From positions 71,037 to 135,036 of the forward strand of contig NC_092287.1 in NCBI RefSeq assembly GCF_036320965.1: DNA of 64,000 nt, given 5' to 3'. The DNA comes from Panulirus ornatus. Taxonomy: Eukaryota > Arthropoda > Malacostraca > Decapoda > Palinuridae. Shown piece by piece: positions 21,524 through 34,500 of this stretch. Below the pieces are notes generated by a model. The model had not been told where the DNA came from. It was given only the letters and a program-made list of their open reading frames with translations, and did no database searches. Position 1 is the first letter of the stretch. Each line of letters opens with the position of its first letter. The position numbers and the translations under genes are program-made.

Positions 21524-23415
21524 AGGATTGGTAGGTGTGCGAAGTGAGAGGGGTCAGGGAGAATGGTTTGGTTAAGAGAAGAGGTAGCGAGAGCTTTGTG
21601 GAAAAGGAAATCCGGGAAGGCGGCGGGTTTGGATGGTATTGCAATAGAATTTATTAAGAAAGGGGGTGACTATGTGGTTGATTGGGTGGTAAGGATTTTC
21701 AATGTATGTATGGATCATGGTGAAGTGCCTGAGGATTGGCGGAATGCATGCATAGTGCCATTTTACAAAGACAAACGGGATAAAGGCGAGTTTTCAAACT
21801 ACAGAGGCATACATTTGTTGAATATTCTGGGAAATTATATGGGAGGGTATTGATTGAGAAGGTGAAAGCATGTACAAAGCATCAGATTCAGGAAGGCCAG
21901 TGTGGTTTCAGAAGTGGTAGAGGTTGTGTGGATCAGGTGTTTGCTTTGAAGAACGTGGATGAGAAATGCTCAGAAAAACAGATGGATTCGTATGTAGCAT
22001 TTATGGATCTAGAGAAGGCATATGATAAGGTTGATAAGGATGCTTTGTGGAAGGTCTTGATAGTCTATGGTATGGGAGGTAAGCTGCTAGGAGTGAAAAG
22101 ATTTTACCAAGGATGTAAGGCATGTGTACGAGTAGGAAGTGAGGAGAGTGATTGGCCCCCAGTAATGGTCGGTCTGCGGTAGGGGTTTGTGATGTCTCCA
22201 TGGTTGTTTTTGTTTATGGATGGGGTGGTAGGGAGTTAAATGCAAGAGTCATGGAGAGAGGGGCTGGTATAAATCTGTTGGGGGTGAGAGGGCCTGGGAA
22301 GTGTCAGTTGTTCGCTGATGATACAGCTTTGGTGACTGATTCGAATAAGAAACTGCAGAAGCTGGTGACTGAGTTTGGTAAAGTGTGTGAAAGAAGAAAG
22401 CTGAGAGTAAACGTGAATAAAAGCAAGGTAATTAGGTTCAGTAGGGTTGAGGGACAAGTCAATTGGGATGTAAGCTTGAATGGAGAAGAAATGAAGGCAG
22501 TGAAGCGTTTTAGATATCTGGGCTTAGGCTTAGCAGTGGATGGAACTATGGAAGCAGAAGTAACAGGGTGGGGAAGAGGGCGAAGGTTCTGGGAACGATG
22601 AAGAATGTGTGGAAGGAGAGAACGTTATTTCGGAGAGCAAAAATGGGTATGTTTGAAACAACAGTAGTTCTAACTATCATATTGCTGCGAGCCATGGGCT
22701 ATGGATAGGGTTGTACGGAGGAGGGTGGATGTGTTGGAAATGAAACGTTTGAGGACAATATGTGGTGTGAGGTGGTTTGATCGAGTAAGTAATGAATGGG
22801 TAAGAGAGATGTGTGGAAATAAAAAGAGTGTGGTTGAGAGAGCAGAAGAGGGTGTGTTGAAATGGTTTGGACATATGGAGAGAATGAGTGAGGAAAGATT
22901 GACAAAGAAGATATATGTGTCAGAGGCGGAGGGAACAAGGAGAAGCGGGAAACCAGATTGGAGGTGGAATGATAGAGTGAAAAAGATTTGAGCGATCGGG
23001 GCCTGAACATACAGGAACGTGAGAGGCGTGCAAGGAATAGGGTGAATTGGAGCGATGTGGTAGACCAGGGTCGACATGCTATCAGTGGACTGAACCAGAG
23101 CATGTGATATGTCTGGGGTAAACCATGGAAAGGTGTGTGGGGCCTGGATGTGGATAGGGAGTTGTGGTTTCGGTGCATTACACATGACAGCTAGAGATTG
23201 AGTGTGAACGAATGTGGCCTTTTTTGTCTGTTTTCCTGGCGATACCTTGCTGAAGCAGGGGGTAGCGATGCTGTTGCCATTGGGGCAAGGTAGCAGCAAG
23301 AATGGATGAAGTCAAGCAAATATGATTATGTACATATGTGTATATATGTATATTTCAGTGTATGTATATATATGTGTCTATGTTGATATGTATATGTATG
23401 TATATGTGCGTGTAT
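21524..23415 (+). mobile_element. Older RTE-like LINE copy
   Basis: RT from GKAAGLDGIAIEFIKKGGD (about 21,610) through QCGFRSGRGCVDQVFALKN, motif A FMDLEKAYDKV, a broken motif B, ADDTALVTDSN and the C-terminal domain (22,701-22,991), then a 3' UTR with its own variant of the tail (GATACCTTGCTGAAGCAGGG) and no (TA)n. Several frame breaks. Residue differences from the young copies (DKD, KQMDSY, LGLGLAVDG) suggest a separate, older subfamily. Confidence 0.85.
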
Positions 23416-24094
23416 GGAAAAAAACTGGAGGAAGTGAAGCGTTTTAGATATCACAGTGGATTTGGCAGCGGATGGAACCATGGAAGCGGAAGCGCGTCAC
23501 AGGGTGGGCGGAGTTCTACGAGCGTTGAGAAATGTGTGGAACGCGAGAACATTATCTCTGAAAGCAAAAATGGGTATGTTTGAAAGAACAGTGATTCCAA
23601 CAATGTTATATGGTTGAGAGACGTGGACTATGATAGGGTAGTGCGGAGGAGGGTGGATGTGTTGGAAATGAGATGTTTGGAGACAATAAGTGGTGTGAGG
23701 TGGTTTGATCGAGTAAGTAACGAAAGGGTAAGAGAGATGTGTGGTTATAAAAAGAGTGTGGTTGAGAGACCAGAAGAGGGTGAAAGACGTGCAAGGAATA
23801 CAGTGAATTGGAGCGATTTGGTATACTGGGGTCCACGTGCTGTCAATGGATTGAACCAGGGCATGTGAAGCGTCTGGGGTAAACCATAGAAAGTTTTATG
23901 GATGTGGAAAGGGAGTGGTTGTTTCGGTGCATTATACATGACAGCTAGAGACTGAGTGTGAACGAATGTGGCCTTTGTTGTCTTTTCTTAGCGCTACCTC
24001 GCGCGCGTGCGGGGGAAGTGGGGTTGTCATTTCATGTGTGGCGGGGTGGCGACGGAAATGAATAAAGGCAGCAAGTATGAAGTATGTACATGTG

Positions 24095-24098
<4 letters not shown>
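23416..24098 (+). mobile_element. RTE-like LINE 3' copy, internally deleted
   Basis: Begins KKLEEVKRFRY-like inside the RT, directly after the 3' UTR of the previous copy (tandem, same strand). It lacks the FGHMERMSEERL-to-DRGLN segment: VVERPEEGERRARNTVNW joins across the gap. The long 3' UTR ends in (TA)n. Confidence 0.8.

Positions 24099-24166
<68 letters not shown>
24099..24166. repeat. (TA)n microsatellite
   Basis: LINE tail and 5' border of the SINE-like element. Confidence 0.95.
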
Positions 24167-24167
<1 letters not shown>

Positions 24168-24418
24168 CCCTGGGGATAGGGGACAAAGAATACTTCCCAC
24201 GTATTCCCTGCGTGTCGTAAAAGGCGACTAAAAGGGGAGGGAGCGGGGGGCTGGAAATCCTCCCCTCTCGTTTTTTTTTTTTTTTTTTTTTTTTTTTTTC
24301 CAAAAGAAGGAACAGAGAATTGGGCCAGGTGAGGGTATTCCCTCAAAGGCCCAGTCCTCTGTTCTTAATGCTACCTTGCTAATGCGGGAAATGGCGAACA
24401 GTTTGAAAGAAAGAAAGA
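24167..24418 (+). mobile_element. SINE-like non-autonomous element, complete copy
   Basis: Starts CCCTGGGGATAGGGGACAAA and contains the paired segments GAATAC/GTATTC and AGGGGAGG/CCTCCCCT, an expanded T run (about 30) and the tail module CTACCTTGCTAATGCGGGAA, then GGCGAACAG and (TA)n. Confidence 0.78.
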
Positions 24419-24487
24419 TATATATATATATGTGTATGTGTGTATATATGTGTGTGTGTATGTATACGTTGAAATGTATACATATCA

Positions 24488-26620
24488 CCCGACGTAATGA
24501 TAGTGAAACACCATTATCTCCATCTTTATAATGGTGATCCATTACCATTATCACCCTACGTTATAATGATGATCCACCAACTTCATCACCCGACTTTGTA
24601 ATAGAGATCCATCAATATAATCACCCAACGTCATAATGGTGATCCACTAACATAATCATCCTACATTATGATAATGATCCACCACCATAATCACCCGAGG
24701 CTATATTGGTGAGCCACCACCATCATCACCCGATGTTATAATAGTGAAACACCATCATCACCTGACGCTATAATGATGCTCCACTACCATCATCACCCTA
24801 CTTTATAATGGTGATCCACCACCATCATTACCCGAAGGTGTAATAGTGATCCACCAACACTGACATCCTATGTTATAGTGGTGATCCACCAGCATCATCA
24901 ACCTACTTTGTAATGGTGATCAACCACCATCACCTGACGTTGTAATAGTGATCTACCATCATCGACACCCTCCGTTACAGTGGTGACCCACCACCATCAC
25001 ACAACCATATAACTGATCCACCACTATCATCACCAGATGTTATAATGGTGATCTACAACCATCATCACCTCACGTTATGATGATGAACCACCATCATCAT
25101 CACCGGCCTTTATAATGGTGATCCACTACCATCACCCTACGTTATAATGGTGATCCACTACCATCATCATCCTAAGTTATAATGATGATCGACCACCATC
25201 ATCATCCTTCGTTATAATGGGGATCCACCACCATTATCACCTTACGTCATAATGTTGATCTACCACATTCATCACTCTCGGCAAAATGGTCATCCATCAC
25301 AATCATCATCCTACATCATAATAGTGATCCACTACCATCATGAACCAATGTTATAATGGTGATCGACCACCATCATCACCCTACGTTATCATAATGATCC
25401 ACCACCTTCATCAATCTAAGTTAAAATGATGATCCACAACCATCATCACCCTACTTTATAATGATCCACTACAATCATGCGTTATGATAATCATCCACCA
25501 CCATCATCTCCCTATATTATAATGGTGTTCCCCCACCATCATCCCATATGTTATATGACCCAAAGTTATATTAGTGATCCACCACCATCATCTCCCTACA
25601 TTATAAAGGTGATCCACTACATCACTGCGTTATGATTGTGAATCTTATACATCATCACCCGACATTATAATGGTGATCCACCATCATCACCCTACGTTAT
25701 AATGGTGATACACTACCACCATCAACCTACGTTATGATAGTGATCAACCATCATCATCATCCGACGTTATGATGGTGATCCACCGATATCACCACCTGAC
25801 GTTATAATGGTGACCTACCACTATCATCACCCAAGGTTATAATAGTGATTCACCGCAATCATCAACTTACGTTATAATGTTGATCAACCACCATCATCAC
25901 CCGACGTTGTAATGGTGATCCACGACCATCATCACCTTGCGATATGATGGTGATCCACCACCATCACCCTAAGTTATAATGGTGATCCACTACCATCCTC
26001 ACCCTACGTTATAAAGGTGATGCATCATCATCAACACCCTACGATGCAATGGTGATCAACCACCATCATCACCCTACGTTATAATGGTGAACGACCGCCA
26101 TCGTCAACAGACGTTATTATGGTGATCCATTAGAATCATCATTCTATGTTGTAACAGTGATCCACCACCATCATCACCCTACTTTATAATAGTGATCCAC
26201 CACCATCACATGACGTTATAATGGTGATCTACCGCCATCATCACCCTATGTTATGATGGTGATCCAACACCATCATCACTACGTTATAATAGTGATCCAT
26301 CATCATCATCATCCTACGTTATAATGATTACCCACCACCATCACTAATTTACGTTATAACATTACGCTATAACAGTGATCCACCGCTACCATCATACCAC
26401 GCTGTAACAGTGATCCACCGTTACCATCATACCACATTATAACAGTGATCTACTGTTACCATCATACCACATAACACTGATCCACCGTTACCATCATAGC
26501 ACACTATAACAGTGATTCACCGTTACCATCATACCACATTATAACAGTGATCCACCGTTACCATCATACCACACTATAACAGTGATTCACCGCTATCATA
26601 CCACATTATAACAGTGATCC
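24488..26620. repeat. 35-bp minisatellite array
   Basis: About 60 diverged tandem copies of a unit reading GTGATCCACCACCATCATCA then CCCTACGTTATAATG. From about 26,350 the unit shifts to a variant with TAACAGTGATCCACCGTTAC and CATCATACCACATTA. No ORF of note and no spacer-repeat alternation. It begins right after a scrap of LINE 3' UTR (24,428-24,487). Confidence 0.9.
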
Positions 26621-27125
26621 ACCGTTCACCTCTACCGTCAAAGCTTCGTATCACACTAGGGGACGCCGTTCACCGCTACCGTCCAGGCTTCGTGTCACAC
26701 TAAAGGGAAGCGGTTCACTACTACCGTCTAGGTTTCGTGTCATACTAAAGGGACGCCGTTCACCGCTACTGTCCAGGCTTCGTATTACACTGAAGGGACG
26801 CCGTTCACCTCTACCGTCTAAGCTTCGTACCACACTGAAGGGACACCGTACACCGCTACTGTCCAGGCTTCGTATCGCACTGAAGGGACGCTGTTCGCCT
26901 CTACAGTCTAAGCTTCGTACCACACTGAAGGGACACCGTACACCGCTACTGTCCAGGCTTCGTATCACGCTGAAGGGACACTGTTCACCACTACTGTCCT
27001 AGCTTCATATCACAATGAAGGGACGCTGTTCACCGCTGCCGTTCAGGCTTCGTTTCACACTGAAGGGAAGCTGTTCACCACTACCGTCCAAGCTTCGTAT
27101 GACACTAAGGGAACGCTATTTACTG
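26621..27125. repeat. 45-bp minisatellite array
   Basis: About 11 copies of a unit CACCGCTACTGTCCAGGCTT, CGTATCACACTGAAGGGACG, CCGTT. Because 45 is a multiple of 3, one frame on each strand stays open (26,651-26,968 minus and 27,015-27,299 plus). The resulting 15-residue repeats (RSLDSSGVRCPFSVV type) are not taken as a gene. Confidence 0.88.
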
Positions 27126-27383
27126 GTAAGATCTAGGAAGGAATTTCACCCTCTGTGGTTCATAGAGGGTAATACCAATGAAGGGAGGCCCTTCACTCCA
27201 ACGCTACAAGGGATGCACCTCACCGTTGTGGTCCTGGCAAGGTACGACATCTCTTCATGCGGTTGTGCATGCCCATTGTCTTATCGTCCGCCCAGATAAC
27301 AGTTCTAGATATAACGGTAAAAGATAAATATAAAAAAAAGAGCTTAATCACAAGGAATGTCACCACAGACAGCGTCCATTGTG

Positions 27384-27390
<7 letters not shown>
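27126..27390. other. Unannotated spacer
   Basis: No gene or repeat recognised between the minisatellite and the (TC)n tract. Confidence 0.5.

Positions 27391-27476
<86 letters not shown>
27391..27476. repeat. (TC)n(TA)n microsatellite
   Basis: About 16 TC units followed by about 27 TA units; 5' border of a truncated LINE. Confidence 0.95.
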
Positions 27477-27480
<4 letters not shown>

Positions 27481-28480
27481 AAGGGGATGAGAGAGCTTGG
27501 GAAGTGAGTCAGTTGTTGTTCGCTGATGATACAGCGCTGATGGTTGATTCATGTGAGAAACTGCAGAAGCTGGTGACTGAGTTTGGTAAAGTTTGTGGAA
27601 GAAGAAAGTTAAGAGTAAATGTGAATAAGAGCAAGGTTATTAGGTACAGTAGGGTTGAGGGTCAATTCAATTGGGAGGTGAGTTTGAATGGAGAAAAACT
27701 GGAGGAAGTGAAGTGTTTTAGATATCTGGGAGTGGATCTGGCAGCGGATGGAACCATGGAAGCGGAAGTGGATCATAGGGTGGGGGAGGGGGCGAAAATT
27801 CTGGGGGCCTTGAAGAATGTGTGGAAGTCGAGAACATTATCTCGGAAAGCAAAAATGGGTATGTTTGAAGGAATAGTGGTTCCAACAATGTTGTATGGTT
27901 GCGAGGCGTGGGCTATGGATAGAGTTGTGCGCAGGAGGATGGATGTGCTGGAAATAAGATGTTTGAGGACAATGTGTGGTGTGAGGTGGTTTGATCGAGT
28001 GAGTAACGTAAGGGTAAGAGAGATGTGTGGAAATAAAAAGAGCGTGGTTGAGAGAGCAGAAGAGGGTGTTTTGAAGTGGTTTGGGCACATGGAGAGAATG
28101 AGTGAGGAAAGATTGACCAAGAGGATATATGTGTCGGAGGTGGAGGGAACGAGGAGAAGAGGGAGACCAAATTGGAGGTGGAAAGATGGAGTGAAAAAGA
28201 TTTTGTGTGATCGGGGCCTGAACATGCAGGAGGGTGAAAGGAGGGCAAGGAATAGAGTGAATTGGAGCGATGTGGTATACCGGGGTTGACGTGCTGTCAG
28301 TGGATTGAATCAAGGCATGTGAAGCGTCTGGGGTAAACCATGGAAAGCTGTGTAGGTATGTATATTTGCGTGTGTGGACGTATGTATATACATGTGTACG
28401 GGGGGGGGGGGGTTGGGCCATTTCTTTCGTCTGTTTCCTTGCGCTACCTCGCAAACGCGGGAGACAGCGACAAAGTATAA
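27477..28480 (+). mobile_element. RTE-like LINE, young subfamily, 5'-truncated
   Basis: Starts CCCAAGGGGATGAGAGAGCT just before motif C. The frame is open to the TGA at 28,287 (about 269 codons: FADDTALMVDS, RYLGVDLAADG, CGVRWFDRVSN, GRPNWRWKDGVKK). Short 3' UTR. Nearly identical to the copies at 14.8, 16.2, 35.1, 36.9 and 47.4 kb. Confidence 0.9.
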
Positions 28481-28491
28481 TAAAAATAAAA

Positions 28492-28582
<91 letters not shown>

Positions 28583-28590
28583 ATCATTAC
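28481..28590. repeat. A-rich and (TA)n tract
   Basis: Joint tail of the plus-strand LINE on the left and the minus-strand LINE on the right. Confidence 0.93.
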
Positions 28591-31546
28591 GATACTTAAT
28601 CGCCGTCTCCCGCGTTAGCAAGGAAGTGCAAGGAAACAGACGAAAGAATGACCCAACCGACTCACATACTCATGTACATACATAAATGCCCATACACGCA
28701 CATATACATACCCATATATTTCAATGTACACATACATATACATACACAGACATATATACACATACACATATTCATACTTTCTTCCTTCATCCATTCTCGT
28801 CGCCGCCCCGCCACACATGAAACAGCACCCACCCCCGCGAGGTAGCGCTAGGAAAAGACAACAAAAGTCCACATTCTTTCACACTCAGTCTCTAACTGTC
28901 ATGTGTAATGCAGCGAAACCACAGCTCCCTTTCCACATCCAGGCCCCACAAAACTTTCCATGGTTTACCCCAGACGCTTCGCATGCCCTGGTCCAATCCA
29001 CCGACAGGACGTCCACCCCAGTATACCACATCGTTCCAATTCACTCTATTCCCTGCACGCCTTTCACCCTCCTGCATGTTCAGGCCCCAATCGCTCAAAA
29101 TCTTTTTCACTCCATTCTTCCACCTCCAATTTGGTCTCCCACTTCTCGTTCCCTCCACCTCTGACACATATATCCTTTGTCAATCTTTCCTCACTCATTC
29201 TCTTCATGTGACTAAACCATCTCGACACACGCTCTTCTTCTCTTTCAACCACACTATTTTCATTACCACACATCTCTCTTGCCCTTTCATTACTTACTCG
29301 ATCAAACCACCTCACACCACATATTGTCCTTAAACATTTCTTTTCCAACACATCCACCCTTCTCCGCACAACCCTATCTACAGCCCATGCCTGGCAACCA
29401 TATAACATTGTTGGAATCACTATTCCTACAAACATACCCATTTTTGCTCTCCGAAATAACGTTCTCGCCTTCCGCACATTCTTCAACGCTCCCAGAACCT
29501 TCACCCCCTCCCCCAACCTGTGACTCACTTCCGCTTCCATGGTTCCATCCGCTGTTAAATCCACTCCCAGATATCCCAAACTTCACTTCCTCTAGTTCTT
29601 CTCCATTGAAACTTGCCTCCCAATTGATTTGTCCCTCAACCCTCCAGAACCTAATAACCTTGCTCTTATTCACATTTACTCTCAGCTTTCTTCTCACACT
29701 TTACTAAACTCAGTCACCAACTTTTGCAGTTTCTCACCAGGGATGTATCATCAGCGAACAGCAACTGACTCACTTCCCAAGCCCTCTCATCCACAACAGA
29801 CTGCATACATGCCCCTCTCCCCAAAACTTTTGCATTTTCCTCCCTAACAACCCCATCCATAAACAAACTAAACAACCATGGAGACATCACGCACCCTTGC
29901 CGCAAACCGACATTCACTGAGAACCAATCACCTTCCTCTCTTCCTACTCGTGCACATGCTTTACATCCTCGATAAAAGCTTTTCACTGCTTCTAGCAACT
30001 TACCTCCCACACCACACACTCTCAATACCTTCCACAGAGCATCTCTATCAGCTATATAATATGTCATCTCTAGATAAATAAATGTTACATACAAATCCAT
30101 CTGTTGTTCTAAGCATTTCTCACATACATTCTTCAAAGCAAACACCTGATCTACAGATCCTATACCACTTCTAAAACCACACTGCTCTTCCCCAATCTGA
30201 TGCTCTGTACATGCCTTTACCCTCTCAATCAATACCCTCCCATATAATTTCCCAGGAATACTCAACAAACATATACCTCTAATTTGAACACACCTTTATC
30301 CCCTTTGCCTTTTACAATGGCACTATGCACGCATTCCGCCAATCCTCAGGCACTTCATGAACCCTATACACATTGGATATCCTTACCAACCGGTCAACAA
30401 CGCAGTCGCCCTTCTTCTTTATGAATTCCACTGCAATACCATCCAAACGCGTCGCCATGCCGACTTTCATCTTCTGCAAAGCTTTCATTACCTCTTCTCC
30501 GTTTACCAAACCATACTCCCTGACCCTTTCGCTTCGCACACCACCTCGACTAAAACACTCCACATCTGCCACTATGTCATTACACATATTCAACAAACCT
30601 TCAAGATACTCACTCCATCTCCTCACTTCACCACTACCCATTATTACCTCCCCGTTAGCCCCCCTTCACTGATGTTCCCATTTGTTCCCTTGTCTTACGC
30701 ACGTTATCTACCTCCTTTCAAAACATCTTTTTATTCTTCCTAAAATTTAAAGATACTCCCTCACCCAAACTGTCATTTGCCCTCTTTTTCACCTCTTGCA
30801 CCTATCTCTTGACCTCCTGCCTCTTTCTTTTATACATCTCCCAGTCATTCGCACTACTTCCCTGCAAGAATCCTCCAAACTCCTCTCTTCTCTTTCACTA
30901 ACAATCTTACTTCTTTATCCCACCACTCACTACCTTTTCTAATCCGTCCACCTCCCACCTTTCTCATGCCACAGGCATCTTTTGCACAAGCCATCACTGC
31001 TTCCCTAAATACATCCCATTCCTCCCCCACTCCCATTGCGTCCTTTGCTCTCACCTTTTACCATTCTGCACTCAATCTCTCCTGGTACTTCCTGTCGTGC
31101 ATCAAAACTACTAACACACTCACTTAGCTGCTCCCAAAACACTTGCCTCTCATGATCTTTCTTCTCGTGCCCAGGTGCATATACACCAATAATCACCCAT
31201 CTCTCTCCATCCACTTTCAGTTTTACCCATATCAATCAAGAGTTAATTTCCTACAGTATCACATACTCCCACCACTCCTGTTTCAGGAGTAGTGCTACTC
31301 CTTCCCTTGCTCTCGTCCTCTCACTAACCCCTGACTTTACTCCCACGACATTCCCAAACCACTCTTCCCCTTTACCTTTGAGCTTCGTTTCACTCGGAGT
31401 CAAAACATCCAGGTTCCTTTTCTCAAACATACTACCTATCTCTCCTTTTTTTCTCATCTTGGTTACATCCACACACACTTAGACACCCCAATCTGAGCCT
31501 TCGAAGAGGATGAGCACTCCCCGCGTGACTCATTCTGTTTCCCCTT
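28591..31546 (-). mobile_element. RTE-like LINE, nearly full length, decayed
   Basis: Reading leftwards from 31,546: 5'-UTR (GGAAACAGAATGAGTCACGC), endonuclease start (VDVTKMRKKGEIGSMFEKRN then LDVLTPSETKLKGKGEEWFG, 31,251-31,478), IWVKLKVDGERWVIIGVYAP (31,005-31,235), a gap, the basic linker (30,854-31,054), RT (29,714-30,268 and 30,312-30,641), the C-terminal region (28,892-29,579) and the long 3' UTR to about 28,600. Many frameshifts. About 200 codons of the endonuclease are missing near 31,060. Its 5' end abuts that of the plus-strand copy. Confidence 0.85.
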
Positions 31547-34500
31547 TTAAAAAGAATACTTCCCACGCATTCCTCACATGTCGTAGAAGGCGACTAAAGG
31601 GGACGGGAGCGGGAGTGCTGGAAACCCTCCCCTCCTTGTATTTTAACTTTCTAAAAGGGGAAACAGAAGGAGTCACGCGGGGAGTGCTCATCCTCCTCGA
31701 AGGCTCAGATTGGGGTGTATAAATACGTGTGGATATAACCAAGATGAGAAAAAGGAGAGATAGGTAGTATGTTTGAGGAAAGGAACCTGGATGTTTTGAC
31801 TCTGCGTGAAACGAAGCTCAAGGGTAAAGGGGTAGAGTGGTTTGGGAATGTCTTGGGAGTAAAGTCAGGGGTTAGTGAAAGGCCAAGAGCAAGGGAAGGA
31901 GTAGCACTACTCATGAAACAGGAGTGGTGGGAGTATGTGATAGAGTGTAAGAAAGTAAACTCTAGATTGATATGGGTAAAACTGAAAGTGGATGGAGAGA
32001 GATGAGTGATTATTGGTGCATATGCACCTGGACATGAGAAGTAAGATCATGAGAGGCAAGTGTTTTGGAAGCAGATGAGCGAGTGTGTTAGTAGCTTTGA
32101 TGCACGAGACCGGGTTATAGTGATGGGTGATTTGAATGCAAATGTGAGTAATGTGGCAGTTGAGGGAATAATTGGTGTACATGGGGTGTTCAGTGTTGTA
32201 AATGGAAATCGTGAAGATCTTGTAGATTTATGTGCTGAAAGAGGACTGGTGATTGGGAATACCTGGTTTAAAAAGAGAGATATACACAAGTATACGTATG
32301 CAAGTAGGAGAGATGGCCAGAAAGCGTTATTGGATTACGTGTTAATTGATAGGCGCGCGAAAGAGAGAATTTTGGATGTTTATGTGCTGTGTTTATGTGC
32401 TGAAAGGTGCAACTGGAGGGATGTCTGATCATTATCTTGTGGAGGCGAAGACTTTTAGAGGCTTTCAGAAAGGAAGAGAGAATGTTGGGATGAAGAGAGT
32501 GGTGAGAGTAAGTGAGCTTGGGAAGGAGAGTGGTGAGAGTAAGTGAGCTTGGGAAGGAGACTTGTGTGAGGAAGTACCAGGAGAGACTGAGTACAGAATG
32601 GAAAAAGGTGAGAACAAAGGAGTAAGGGGAGTGGGGGAGGAATGGAATGTATTTAGGGAAGCAGTGATGGCTTGCGCAAAAGACGCTTGTGGCACGAGAA
32701 GCGTGGGGGGTGGGCAGATTAGAAAGGGTAGTGAGTGGTGGGATGAAGAAGTAAGATTATTAATGAAAGAGAAGAGAGAGGCATTTGGACGATTTTTGCA
32801 GGGAAATGATGCAAATGACTGGGAGATATATAAAAGAAAGAGGCAGGAGGTCAAGAAAAAGGTGCAAGAGGTGAAAAAGAGGGCAAATGAGAGTTGGGGT
32901 GAGAGAGTATCATTGAATTTTAGGGAGAATAAAAAGATATTTTGGAAGGAGGTAAATAAAGTGCGTAAGACAAGGGAACAAATGGGAACCTCAGTGAAGG
33001 GCGCTAATGGAGAGGTGATAACAAGTAGTGGTGATGTGAGAAGATGGAGTGAGTATTTTGAAAGTTTGTTCAATGTTTTTGATGATAGAGTGGCAGATAT
33101 AGGGCGTTTTGGTCGAGGTGGTGTGCAAAGTGAGAGGGTTAGAGAGAATGATTTGGTAAACAGGGAAGAGGTAGCAAAAGCTTTGCGGAAGATGAAAGCC
33201 GGCGGGTTTGGATGGTATTGCAGTGGAATTTATTAAAAAAGGGGGTGACTGTATTGTTGAGGTTATTTAGTGTATGTATGATTCATGGTGAGGTGCCTGA
33301 GGATTGGCGGAATGCTTGTATAGTGCCATTGTACAAAGGCAAAGGGGATAAAAGCGAGTGCTCAAATTACAGAGGTACAAGTTTGTTGAGTACTCCTGGT
33401 AAATTATATGGAAGGGCATTGATTGAGAGGGTAAAGGCATGTACAGAGCATTAGATTGGGGAAGAACAGTGTGGTTTCAGAAGTGGTAGAGGATGTGTGG
33501 ATCAGGTGTTTGCTTTGAAGAATGTATGCGAGAAATACATAGAAAAGCAAATGGATTTGTATGTAGCATTTATGGATCTGGAGAAGGCATATGATAGAGT
33601 TGATAGAGATGCTCTGTGAAAGGTATTAAGAATATATGGTGTGGGAGGCAAGTTGTTAGAAGCAAGTGAAAAGTTTTTATCGAGAATGTAAGGCATGTTT
33701 ATGTGTAGGAAGAGAGGAAAGTGATTGGTTCTTAGTGAATGTAGGTTTGCGGCAAGGGTGTGTGATGTCTCCATGGTTGTTTAATTTGTTTATGGATGGG
33801 ATTGTTAGGGAGGTGAATGTAAGAGTTTTGGAAAGAGGCAAGTATGCAGTCTGTTGTGGATGAGAGAACTTGGGAAGCGAGTCAGTTGTTGTTCGCTGAT
33901 GATACAGCGCTAGTAGCTGATTCATGTGAGAAACTACAAAAGCTGGTGACTGAGTTTGGTAAAGTGTGTGAAAGAATAAGCTGAGAGTAAATGTGAATAA
34001 GAGCAAGGTTATTAGGTTCAGTAGGGTTGAGGGACAAGTCAATTGGGAGGTAAGTTTGAATGGAGAGAAACTTGAGGAAGTGAAGTGTTTTAGATATCGG
34101 AGTGGATTTGGCAGCGGATGGAACCATGGAAGCTGAAGTGAATCATAGGGTGGGGGAGGGGCGAAAGTTCTGGTAGCGTTGAAGAATGTGTGGAAGTCGA
34201 GAACATTATCTCGGAAAGCAAAAATGGGTATGTTTGAAGGCATAGTGGTTCCAACAATGTTATATGGTTGCGAGGCGTGGGCTATAGATAAGAGTTGTGC
34301 AGAGGAGGGTGGATGTGATGGAAATTAGATATTTGAGGACAATATGTGGTGCGAGGTGGTTTGATCGAGTAAGTAATAATAGGGTAAGAGAGATGTGTCG
34401 TAATAAAAAGAGTGTGGTTGAGAGAGCAGAAGAGGGTGTTTTGAAATGGTTTGGTCACATGGAGAGAATGAGCGAGGAAAGATTGACCAAGAGGATATAT

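Noticed and set aside
24488..26620. CRISPR-like array
   Set aside because: The units are tandem with no unique spacers of constant size, the sequence is eukaryotic, and there are no cas genes.
26651..27299. Protein with 15-residue repeats in the 45-bp minisatellite
   Set aside because: An open frame follows automatically from a unit length divisible by 3. It is open on both strands, with no signal peptide, splice sites or flanking coding sequence.
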